DNA from: Comamonas denitrificans
GTDB taxonomy: Bacteria; Pseudomonadota; Gammaproteobacteria; Burkholderiales; Burkholderiaceae_C
Length of the DNA stretch: 64,000 bases
Reading direction: 5' to 3'
NCBI RefSeq assembly: GCF_017368815.1
Contig: NZ_JAFNME010000010.1
Coordinates: 1-64,000 of the forward strand
The notes under the pieces are model-generated. The model was not told where the DNA came from. It saw only the letters and a list, made by a program, of their open reading frames with translations, and did not search any database. Shown one piece after another: positions 38,081-44,639 of this stretch (the stretch's first letter is position 1; the number at the start of each line of letters is the position of its first letter). The translations under genes and the position numbers were made by a program.

Positions 38081-38587
38081 TTAAATCCTGGGAGCTTTAG
38101 GAAAATTGGCTTTTGTTTCGTCGGAAATTTTTCCAAAAATATTTATATTCGTTGGGTCAGGCCAAACCTTATAAATTAAATAATAACGGTTTGCCAAGCG
38201 AATTAAGAAATTTAATTCGGTTTCCCCTGGTTTCTGAATACTGCCCTCGACCGCATCCCGGGCTCGATATTCTCGAAAGGAGGGGACGCGCAGAAACTCG
38301 CCCAGGTTCTGAACCAGCGCGTTAAAAGATTCTGCGGCCTGGGCCTGGGCGGCATTCATTTCTTCTTGCTGGGTTTTCAGCGCTGCAATATCAGCCTGGA
38401 GAATGGATAAATCGGGCGCTGGCGCGGTTTCAGCGGTTGGGCTAGGGGTACCCACAGGGGCAGGCGCTCCGAACGCTACAGCGCGTAAATAATCGCTACG
38501 CGATAGCCCCAGGGTTTTACAGATGCGGTCGATTTCGCGGGCTTCTTCTTGGGTTGCGCGAAATTTTAGATATTCGGTTTTAATCAT
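38081..38587 (-). CDS. Ribbon-helix-helix mobilization accessory protein (TrwA/MobC-like)
   Basis: A 168-residue protein with an N-terminal RHH domain: strand TEYLKFRATQEEAREIDRIC and helix KTLGLSRSDYLRAVAFG, then a Pro-rich linker, a coiled-coil stretch (ADIAALKTQQEEMNAAQAQA) and a C-terminal domain. MobC and TrwA proteins of this type bind oriT and assist the relaxase. The ATG at 38587 follows GGAAGGAAT. It lies just next to the candidate oriT and ahead of the relaxase. The class is clear, the exact family is not. Confidence 0.75.
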   Translation of the reverse strand: MIKTEYLKFRATQEEAREIDRICKTLGLSRSDYLRAVAFGAPAPVGTPSPTAETAPAPDLSILQADIAALKTQQEEMNAAQAQAAESFNALVQNLGEFLRVPSFREYRARDAVEGSIQKPGETELNFLIRLANRYYLIYKVWPDPTNINIFGKISDETKANFPKAPRI

Positions 38588-38611
38588 TTTTTTGATTCCT
38601 TCCGTGTCACG

Positions 38612-38761
38612 CGGAAACCCGCATGGCTGTTGGGTTTTGGCCGTTTTAGGCCGTTTTTGTGGTCTGGCCGTGGCCCGCCTGTGCCACCCGGAAACCCGCA
38701 TGGCTATTGGGCGCGGCGGTTATGCACCCCTCACCCCTGGTGGGTAGGGTGCGGGCTTTTT
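38612..38761. other. Candidate origin of transfer (oriT)
   Basis: A 236-bp gap between the coupling-protein gene and the RHH gene holds two 23-bp direct repeats (38612-38634 and 38689-38711, 22 of 23 identical, beginning CGGAAACCCGCATGGCT). It also holds an imperfect hairpin GCACCC/CACC...GGTG/GGGTGC (38724-38752) followed by GGGCTTTTTG. The GGGTGCGGGCTTTT stretch recalls the nick region of F-type MobF plasmids (GGGTGT-GGTGCTTTT). The position next to relaxosome genes fits. No plus-strand gene ends here, so a plain terminator is less likely. Confidence 0.5.
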
Positions 38762-38787
38762 GCTGAGGAAACTGTTTTTAAAATACA

Positions 38788-38816
38788 ACCCCAGGAAAGA
38801 ATATATTCCCAGGGGT
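38788..38816 (-). terminator. Possible terminator after coupling-protein gene
   Basis: An imperfect hairpin with ACCCC/GGGGT outer and GGAA/TTCC inner pairs lies just past the stop codon of the coupling-protein gene. On the minus strand it is followed by TTGTATTTT rather than a clean T-run. Confidence 0.45.
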
Positions 38817-38823
38817 CGAACAT

Positions 38824-40539
38824 TTAGAAATCTCCTTCCATACCCGGTGGCAAATCGCTATCAGAAATGTTATTAACCTCGGCCTGTTTTGTTTCTGCCA
38901 TCACTTGAATAGCTGGTTTGATTTTGATTGCCTCCCGGGTGGCTTGCTCAAAAGTGGTGGCGGTTTGGGGGCGGTTCACTGGCTCCAGCAAAATCGGGGC
39001 AGCAGGAATAGAACCGGCGAAATTCAGAAAGCCATGTAAGGTTTCCAGATTCTGTAGTTCACCTGGCAAGACAATGCGATCATTGGTAATCTGCTGCTGC
39101 CAATTCTCGTTTTTGGATTTTGAGCCGAAAACTTGCTGAAAGGATTTGTTTTCGCTTTCCCCGCCACTTGCGACGATGCGGCTAATCTGCGCCTCCCCGA
39201 GTAATCGGCTCATAACGTCCGAAGTTTCCGGATCTGGGACGCGGAAAACGACCTGGCTGGAGCAGTTAGCCAAAATGGTGTGGGCTTCTGCGCGTGTATA
39301 AGGAATTTCTAATTGGGAAACGGTTTGAAGGCCAAGAATTGCACGGCCCCCGTTTTTACGGGCTTTCGTTAGAAAATCGAGAATTGAGCCAATACGGCCC
39401 AGGCTGGCGAATTCGTCAATGATCATCCAGAATTTGCGAGTTTTTGATTCTTCCATTGACAAAATGGTTTTGCTGATAATGTCGGCCATGGCCGCGATAA
39501 TTGGCTTTAATGTTTCTAATTGATCGTCGCGAAAGTTGAAAAATAGCCAGCCCTTGGCTTTGTCAGACGAAACAATATCTTTTAGAGAGAAACCATTCTC
39601 TACCCCTGCGGCTGCCTCCAGGTATTGGAAGGGGCTGATATAACGCCCGACGATGGCGCGAACACTGCCAAACATCCGCTCGTTACCCTCTTCGGCAAAC
39701 GGCTGCGCAGGAGTGCCCGCGAAAATCTCGCGTAACTCCTTAATATCTGCAACGGTTGCCAATTTGAAAATATCGGCATTGGTCAAATTGTTTTGCCAGC
39801 AGTGTTTTAAAATCGCAGAAACAATTGTTTGTGCATATCCGTTCCATTCTGCGCTCGACCCCTCCGCGTCCGGGATAATAGATTTAGCGATTTGATCAAC
39901 GTCCCAAACCGATTTAATTTCGGCCAAAGGTGACCAATTAATAGCGCGAGAATCCAAGGGATTCAAGATTAAATCGTGGCGCTCTTCGTTGTAGTAGGCT
40001 TTTAAGAAGTTGCCTCCAGCATCGGAAAGAAAAACACGATCACCACGCGCTGCAATGCCGTCTAAAACCTCGCAAATCGCCACCGATTTGCCTACCCCTG
40101 TGGAGCCAGCAATTAGAAAATGCAGGGCTTCTAAACGCTCGGGGATTTTTTGACTGCCTATTGTCAAATCACCTTCTTCTTTTTTGAGAATTTTTTGTAA
40201 TTGTTTACCAGTTACCAAACGCGCCCCGCGTAAATGACCGTTATCGTTTTCTGATTCACCATTACTGAAAAAACTAAATACGCCTTCTAAAATGGTTGAA
40301 AACCGATGATAAATAATCGTGCCGATATTAATAAAAATAAAACCTAATAATGAATTGCCAATAAATGTATTAATTACAAATTCTTCTTTTCCCGTAAATG
40401 CAGAACTCGCGCCCACTAAGGCACCCGCGATAAAAAACCGGCCAAGGTACACGCCAAAACGGCCAAAACGGCCTCGGGAAATGAACCACGCACCAGCACA
40501 AATAATTGCAGAAATTGCAAATAAAAAGAAATTAATCAT
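38824..40539 (-). CDS. Type IV coupling protein (TrwB/TraD-like)
   Basis: Inner-membrane hexameric ATPase that delivers the relaxase-DNA complex to a type IV secretion channel. The 571-residue protein has N-terminal membrane segments (about 1-20, 33-48 and 57-77), Walker A GSTGVGKS at 145-152, Walker B WMIIDEF at 371-377, and the family stretches HFLIAGSTGVGKS, GGRAILGLQTVSQL and CSSQVVFRVPD. AAGGAGT stands 9 bases before the ATG. It is relatively AT-rich. With no secretion genes on the element, this coupling protein must pair with a channel encoded elsewhere. Confidence 0.93.
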   Translation of the reverse strand: MINFFLFAISAIICAGAWFISRGRFGRFGVYLGRFFIAGALVGASSAFTGKEEFVINTFIGNSLLGFIFINIGTIIYHRFSTILEGVFSFFSNGESENDNGHLRGARLVTGKQLQKILKKEEGDLTIGSQKIPERLEALHFLIAGSTGVGKSVAICEVLDGIAARGDRVFLSDAGGNFLKAYYNEERHDLILNPLDSRAINWSPLAEIKSVWDVDQIAKSIIPDAEGSSAEWNGYAQTIVSAILKHCWQNNLTNADIFKLATVADIKELREIFAGTPAQPFAEEGNERMFGSVRAIVGRYISPFQYLEAAAGVENGFSLKDIVSSDKAKGWLFFNFRDDQLETLKPIIAAMADIISKTILSMEESKTRKFWMIIDEFASLGRIGSILDFLTKARKNGGRAILGLQTVSQLEIPYTRAEAHTILANCSSQVVFRVPDPETSDVMSRLLGEAQISRIVASGGESENKSFQQVFGSKSKNENWQQQITNDRIVLPGELQNLETLHGFLNFAGSIPAAPILLEPVNRPQTATTFEQATREAIKIKPAIQVMAETKQAEVNNISDSDLPPGMEGDF

Positions 40540-40551
40540 TTTGAATACTCC

Positions 40552-40818
40552 TTATTTCTTGAAAATCAAAACAAATGGGCCAAAACTGCCAACCAAAAAA
40601 CCGAAAATTGAGCTTAAATAAAAGCTTTTAAGGCCTTCTGCGTATTCTGGGTTTGCAAATAGCTCTTTAAAAAAGAATATGTAATAATCAAAACCGGCGA
40701 TTTTCCAATGCAGGTGATTTTGAATAAAGATAATGGGGCCGATGATCGCGCCCATGAAACCGAGAATTAAGGCCCATTTCAAAATCCAGCCAATTTCGCG
40801 TGCTTCTTGCTTTGCCAC
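40552..40818 (-). CDS. Small inner-membrane protein upstream of coupling protein
   Basis: An 88-residue protein with two hydrophobic segments (ILKWALILGFMGAIIGPIIF and FYLSSIFGFLVGSFGPFVLI) around a polar loop. It starts at GTG 40818, preceded by AAAGGAAACC; the frame upstream runs through a terminator and the iteron region and is not coding. The coupling-protein gene begins 12 bases after its stop. A membrane partner of the coupling protein is the likeliest role from position; I know no named family. Confidence 0.65.
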   Translation of the reverse strand: MAKQEAREIGWILKWALILGFMGAIIGPIIFIQNHLHWKIAGFDYYIFFFKELFANPEYAEGLKSFYLSSIFGFLVGSFGPFVLIFKK

Positions 40819-40835
40819 TTTGGTTTCCTTTCTCA

Positions 40836-40879
40836 CGGCGAAAAATGCCGCTCCCCCTCCTTCTGCGTTTCGCGGACAT
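40836..40879 (-). promoter_or_regulatory. Hairpin leader element, copy 2
   Basis: Second copy of the element at 34110-34152: the ends are the same (GCGAAA/TTTCGC pair at 40838-40843 and 40868-40873, then ATGTCC on the minus strand), AGGAGG is in the centre, and an inner CGC/GCG pair replaces the GCTGA/TCAGC stem. It lies 18 bases ahead of a small membrane protein start and abuts a terminator on its upstream side. Confidence 0.65.
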
Positions 40880-40903
40880 AAAAAAACCCAGCGGTGTGCT
40901 GGG
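40880..40903 (-). terminator. Terminator directly upstream of leader copy 2
   Basis: On the minus strand CCCAGC (40903-40898) pairs with GCTGGG (40892-40887), followed by seven T residues. It precedes, rather than follows, the 40818 gene, and no gene ends just before it. This suggests a short RNA or an attenuator between the iterons and the gene. Confidence 0.82.
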
Positions 40904-40944
40904 CGTGGGGGTGGCGATGCCGTGGGCATGGGAGTCGGTTGTAG

Positions 40945-41012
40945 ATATCCGAATCGGATATGCAATAGCGCTATCGGATATGCAATAGCGCTATCGGATA
41001 TGTATTAGTGCA
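40945..41012. repeat. Iteron-like tandem repeats with palindromes
   Basis: Three head-to-tail 20-bp units begin at 40953, 40973 and 40993. The first two are identical (ATCGGATATGCAATAGCGCT) and the third is diverged at its end. The first is entered through the palindrome ATATCCGA-A-TCGGATAT (40945-40961), and ATAGCGCTAT palindromes sit at the joints. The arrangement resembles initiator or regulator binding sites. Confidence 0.85.
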
Positions 41013-41922
41013 AAGCCTTACAGGCCGCGCCTAGGGCGCTCCTCGACGGCGGGGCGTGCCGCCCCCCGGCCCCCCTCTGGGCTGCGCCCCCTGCGCACCT
41101 TCGGCGCGTGGGCCCCTGCATGCGGCTGGACATTGAAGGGGAGGGCACCAGGCGGCGGCGGTGGTGATGGTGGTGATGGTGGTGATGGTGGTGGTGATGG
41201 TGGTGGTGATGGTGGTGGTGGTGGTGATGGTGGTGATGGTGATGGTGGTGATGGTGGCGTTCTGACGGCTTCGCCTTGCCTTCTGCTAGTTGGCATAACA
41301 GCCGGGGCCCGTGGCCGGGAGGCCACAGGGGGCGCAGCCCTGGGGGTCTGGGGGGCGCAGCCCCCGCAGTCCGGGAGCGCCCTAGGCGCGGCGGGTACGG
41401 CGGCTGTTTGGCTGTCCCAAAGAGGAATTTTTTAAAAATTGGTAGCAGGCGCTGGCGGTGGGCAACGCGCAGCGTTGTCCACGGACGAGCCTGGGATGTT
41501 TTGCAGCGAAGGCGGTGGGCAGACCTGCGTACCGCGCTTGCGCGGCAGTGCCCAGGCTTGCCCTGGGTGCTGGCAGGTTGTCCATGGTCGTAGCGGGCCA
41601 TCGGGCGCAGCGGTGCCGGGCTGGGCGTTAAAACCGCCCCCCAGCGCGTTTTAAGGGCTGGGGGGATGGCTACCCCTGGGCGTGGCTCTTAAAACCGCGT
41701 GGCGGCTGTTTTGGTGGCTTTCGTGATCTTTCTCTCGTGGGCGCGTGCGCGTAACCCTTGCGAAGAGATGTTTTGTTATTTCTTTTCTTTGTTATTTCTT
41801 AGGCTGCTGTTTTCCAGGTCTGCAAAATCCAGGACTGCAAAACAGCATTGTGGTGAATTGACTCCAAAGTATTGCAGGTATTAGCAATGATGCTATTGTT
41901 TGAGTAGCGTTTTTTGGCGCGA
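41013..41922. other. 900-bp non-coding GC-rich region with microsatellite
   Basis: I support no gene here. It holds a GGTGAT/GGTGGT microsatellite (about 41151-41258), GGGGGCGCAGCCC-type palindromic stretches (about 41320-41395), the 16-mer shared with 33718, and a CCCCCCAGC/GCTGGGGGG hairpin (41637-41665). Frames through the microsatellite would encode poly-His or Gly-Asp runs and have no ribosome sites. It lies between the replication module and the mobility genes, so an origin of replication is possible. Confidence 0.6.
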
Positions 41923-41948
41923 AAAAAAAGCCAGCGTGGTGCTGGCTT
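41923..41948 (-). terminator. Terminator of the replication operon
   Basis: On the minus strand AGCCAGC and GCTGGCT pair around ACCAC and lead into eight T residues. It is separated from the P-like gene stop by a 50-bp tract of GGTGCTGGTGTT tandem repeats (about 41949-42000). Confidence 0.88.
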
Positions 41949-42000
41949 TGGTGCTGGTGCTGGTGTTGGTGCTGGTGTTGGTGCTGGTGTTGGTGCTGGT
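41949..42000. repeat. 12-bp tandem repeat tract
   Basis: About four copies of GGTGCTGGTGTT lie between the P-like gene stop and its terminator. Similar GGTGCTGGTGCT tracts encode the Thr/Ala-Pro tail of the relaxase near 34345, so this may be a decayed coding tail or a slippage-prone tract. Confidence 0.7.
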
Positions 42001-42563
42001 TATGCCTGTGCGGCGGAGAACTGTTTTTTTATGGCCGAAGCCTCTTTTTCTCCTATCATTTTTATAGCGCACCGGATGTCGTCAGCTCTTGTTTTGTGGC
42101 CTAAATAGAACCGTGCGAGTTTTATTCGCCAATTGTCCAAGCCATCACCGCGACTTGTTATTTTTGGTGCGGCGCAGGCGATCATTTTAATGATCTGCGG
42201 ATTTTTAATTGCTTTATCATCATTTGCTTTTTGAATTTTTAATTCTTCACATTTTTTTATAAAATGGCCTAAATTTGGCGGATAATTTAAATTTTCAAGC
42301 TGAATTTTCTTGGTTGCTTTTTCTATAACATCATCCTCATAATTATTTAAGCTGCGATCCCAAACCAATAATGCTGCACGCATCCCTTTATCGCTTCCCT
42401 CGGAATTTAATTCGCCTGTGCTGAATTTACTTGTAAATAAAGAGCCGTAACTTGCATGAAAAATCATAAATAATTTTCTTGTCCTGGCTGAAACCTCAAG
42501 TTTTTGCTGTGCGGTGGCCTTGATTTCTTGAGCTGTGAAATTTGAAATGTTGTGCATTTTCAT
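42000..42563 (-). CDS. Lambda P-like replication protein (helicase loader)
   Basis: A 187-residue protein with the outline of phage replication protein P: FMIFHASYGSLFTSKFSTGE, ALLVWDRSLNNYEDDVIEKA and LENLNYPPNLGHFIKKCEEL, where the W...L...YPP-F--C pattern is typical. Such proteins recruit the host DnaB helicase to an origin. The gene is AT-rich. Its ATG overlaps the preceding stop as ATGA, and a strong terminator follows. The call rests on pattern recognition and would benefit from a profile match. Confidence 0.65.
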   Translation of the reverse strand: MKMHNISNFTAQEIKATAQQKLEVSARTRKLFMIFHASYGSLFTSKFSTGELNSEGSDKGMRAALLVWDRSLNNYEDDVIEKATKKIQLENLNYPPNLGHFIKKCEELKIQKANDDKAIKNPQIIKMIACAAPKITSRGDGLDNWRIKLARFYLGHKTRADDIRCAIKMIGEKEASAIKKQFSAAQA

Positions 42564-43219
42564 AAGTCTATGTCTCCGAAAATTGCTTTTGCAGCGCCGT
42601 TGTTTTTGTTAAAACTTGATGCCTTAGTTACTCTTTGCGTTTTGGCTTTAAAATCATTTGCTTTATGCAGCCATGATTTAAAAATTGATTGCCAATCTTT
42701 ATATTGGCTGCCTACTCCTGTGTAATAATCAATAAATTTTGTAATTTCTTGATTTATATTTAAGCCATAATCTTTAGCGAGATTTATTGCGGAATCCCCT
42801 GGTTTAAAATCAGGCGGGATGGGTTTTTTTGTATCTGCTGCAGGCCTTGTTTTTGTTGGCGCTGGCGCTACAATTTTTGACTTTGCCTTTGCCTTTGCCC
42901 ATGAAGCATTTTCCGGATCATCTGTTATATGCCATATTGTTTTAACAAATTCTCCGTGGTCGCCTCTCTCTTTTTCAATATATAAATAGCCTGAATTTTC
43001 AAGTTCCTGAAGACCTGCGCGAGTGCTTCTTTCACCATCTGTTTTCTGATGTGATAAATGTTTTAAATTGAAACTCCAGCCGTCCGCCATACTCAGCATG
43101 TAACAAAGTAGGCCTGTTGCTTTCCAGCTCAAATTTTTATTACGCAGCAATGCGTTTTTGATGATGGTAAAATGACTGCTGCTGGCATAATTTTTAATCT
43201 CAATATTTGCTTCGCTCAT
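42560..43219 (-). CDS. Replication initiator-like protein with winged helix and DnaT-like C-terminus
   Basis: A 219-residue protein with an N-terminal winged-helix region (LLRNKNLSWKATGLLCYMLS, then RSTRAGLQELENSGYLYIEK) of the kind found in phage O-type and plasmid initiators. A Lys/Ala/Pro linker follows, then a C-terminal domain (FIDYYTGVGSQYKDWQSIFK SWLHKA region) resembling the DnaT/primosomal DNA-binding fold. ATGA overlaps join it to genes on both sides. With the P-like gene it makes an O/P-type replication pair. Confidence 0.68.
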   Translation of the reverse strand: MSEANIEIKNYASSSHFTIIKNALLRNKNLSWKATGLLCYMLSMADGWSFNLKHLSHQKTDGERSTRAGLQELENSGYLYIEKERGDHGEFVKTIWHITDDPENASWAKAKAKSKIVAPAPTKTRPAADTKKPIPPDFKPGDSAINLAKDYGLNINQEITKFIDYYTGVGSQYKDWQSIFKSWLHKANDFKAKTQRVTKASSFNKNNGAAKAIFGDIDL

Positions 43220-43608
43220 GCCGCTTCCCCCCCGAAAAAGTCACCCTGGCCGGTGGCTTTTTTCTTTTGCGCGGCGATCACGCGCCGCGCGTGGCGCGTT
43301 GATTTGCCCAGCGCTTTCGCTACACTTTCTGTAAGTTCTCGCTGGCGCTGGCGTTTGCCCACGATGGGCTGTGGCCTGGCTGATTCGTCATCTGCAACGA
43401 GGTCGAAGGCCTGGGCCTCCTCGCTAAGGCGGCTGCAATTGCGCATAAAGTTGCGCACGTTTGAACGTGCTTTTTTTAGAGCATCCGCAAGGGTCAGTTG
43501 CTCCCCTTTTGCTAGCGCCTCATAGAAAATGAGTGCTGCCGTTTGCTGGAGCTCTTGCGACTCAAAGCTATCGGTTTTGCGCGTGAAAATGCTGGGGGCG
43601 GTGGTCAT
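43216..43608 (-). CDS. Hypothetical basic protein of the replication operon
   Basis: A 130-residue protein with a helical middle (LADALKKARSNVRNFMRNCSRL) and a basic helix-turn-helix-like C-terminus (TESVAKALGKSTRHARRVIA) ending KKKATGQGDFFGGEAA. I do not recognise it. It is coupled by ATGA overlaps both upstream and downstream, so it is certainly part of the four-gene operon 43949-42000. DNA binding is plausible from charge. Confidence 0.62.
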   Translation of the reverse strand: MTTAPSIFTRKTDSFESQELQQTAALIFYEALAKGEQLTLADALKKARSNVRNFMRNCSRLSEEAQAFDLVADDESARPQPIVGKRQRQRELTESVAKALGKSTRHARRVIAAQKKKATGQGDFFGGEAA

Positions 43609-43949
43609 GCTGCACCCCCTTTGCCTTGGGCCTGCTGGGCTGCTGCGGCCTCCTTGGCCTGCTGGCGCTCAAGCTGTTCTCGCTTGGTGGGGCGGCCTTG
43701 GCGCTTTTTGACCGGCGCAGGTGCGGGCTGTTTTTGAAACTGACGAAGCCAGTCAAGAACATCTTGCAGTATCCAAAGCGGCTGGCGCGTGCCCGGTGGC
43801 GTGCAACATGGGGGCAGGCGGTGCGGTGCGCGGACGCGGTCTGCAAGAATGACTCCAGGGCTTTTATGCAAAAGCACAGAGAGTTCGGTAACGCCCAGGA
43901 CGGGCGGCAAGTAGCTGCCGGTGACAGCATCAAAGTTTTGAAATTCCAT
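43605..43949 (-). CDS. Helix-turn-helix/excisionase-like protein
   Basis: A 114-residue protein whose first 70 residues resemble a small winged-helix excisionase or AlpA-like regulator: PPVLGVTELSVLLHKSPGVI, then PPGTRQPLWILQDVLDWLRQF. A Lys/Gln/Ala-rich tail follows. It is first in the operon and its ribosome site lies inside a perfect hairpin (43952-43974). It could serve as recombination directionality factor for the integrase or as operon regulator; the sequence does not decide. Confidence 0.6.
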   Translation of the reverse strand: MEFQNFDAVTGSYLPPVLGVTELSVLLHKSPGVILADRVRAPHRLPPCCTPPGTRQPLWILQDVLDWLRQFQKQPAPAPVKKRQGRPTKREQLERQQAKEAAAAQQAQGKGGAA

Positions 43950-43951
43950 TT

Positions 43952-43974
43952 CCTCGACTCCGAAGAAGTCGAGG
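43952..43974 (-). promoter_or_regulatory. 8-bp hairpin burying the ribosome site of the 43949 gene
   Basis: CCTCGACT and AGTCGAGG (43952-43959 and 43967-43974) are perfect complements with a 7-base loop. On the minus strand the GAGG of the second arm is the only Shine-Dalgarno candidate, two bases from the AAATG start. Folding would hide it. Confidence 0.7.
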
Positions 43975-44020
43975 CCGCTTGGCTAATGCTGGCGGGGAGA
44001 GGCGGCGCGGCCTCAGTAGC

Positions 44021-44473
44021 TCACCTGCCCACCAGCGTGGCGGCGGGGACTTGAGCGAGGAGGCGAGGGGTTAGGCAGATGCCAGGGGTAGCCCTGGGCA
44101 GCCCAGGGGGGGGTGGTGGCTGCATTAGCAGCAACGAAGCCACGCGATCAAAAGCGGCGGCGATCAAAGAGGACAGCACGGCGATGCTGTCGCCTGTCTG
44201 GTCTTGCTGCTGTTTAAAAAATTCGCCATTCGGGTGGGAGGCCGCACGATTCCTAAAACCGTGTGCGCGTTGCAGGAGCTCTTCCTCGGAAAGAAACAAT
44301 TCTTTATTGATCTCGACCATGCGACGCAGCTCCCGTGTCCAGCGACGGCGGGCGGTTAGCCCAAGTGCTGCAAAGAAGTGGTACTCGTAGTCGGTGCGAG
44401 TCAAAAAACGCACGGCCTTGCCCTGAGCCTTGGGGCCCTTGGCGGGGAGTGCGTCTTTGTCCTTCGGTTGCAT
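44021..44473 (-). CDS. Hypothetical protein at right end of element
   Basis: A 150-residue protein with a basic N-terminus (QPKDKDALPAKGPKAQGKAV), a central helical region (RRRWTRELRRMVEINKELFLSEEELLQR) and a Pro-rich C-terminus ([17 protein letters not shown]). I do not recognise it. The ATG at 44473 is taken, with GGGA just before; a TTG 39 bases upstream is possible. It is transcribed away from the tRNA, behind TGTCACCC boxes that may control it. Confidence 0.6.
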   Translation of the reverse strand: MQPKDKDALPAKGPKAQGKAVRFLTRTDYEYHFFAALGLTARRRWTRELRRMVEINKELFLSEEELLQRAHGFRNRAASHPNGEFFKQQQDQTGDSIAVLSSLIAAAFDRVASLLLMQPPPPPGLPRATPGICLTPRLLAQVPAATLVGR

Positions 44474-44503
44474 GTCCCGATCATACACATAAAGAAAACT
44501 TTT

Positions 44504-44570
44504 GGGTGACAAAAGTTTTGGCCTTTTCCCCTCTGACTTGTCACCCCACTGTCACCCGACGGGGTGACAA
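44504..44570. repeat. Right-end TGTCACCC boxes
   Basis: Four boxes: GGGTGACAA (44504-44512), TTGTCACCCC (44538-44547), CTGTCACCCG (44549-44558) and inverted GGGGTGACAA (44561-44570). The first and last of the cluster form a 10-bp-armed palindrome. The two direct boxes keep the 11-bp spacing seen at the left end (30605-30625). Confidence 0.8.
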
Positions 44571-44639
44571 ACGAAAGAAATCCAAAGTAATCGAAAGAAA
44601 CCGAAAGTCTTGTAAATCGTTGAATTTCTTGGGGAATTT

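Noticed and set aside
41005-41601. Minus-strand reading frame with about 40 consecutive histidines
   Set aside because: The run comes from the GGTGAT microsatellite; there is no ribosome site, no conserved segment and flanks are palindromic GC-rich DNA. I treat it as non-coding.
41699-41884. Small plus-strand frame with a hydrophobic stretch
   Set aside because: GTG start without ribosome site, opposite to all surrounding genes, and no similarity I recognise.
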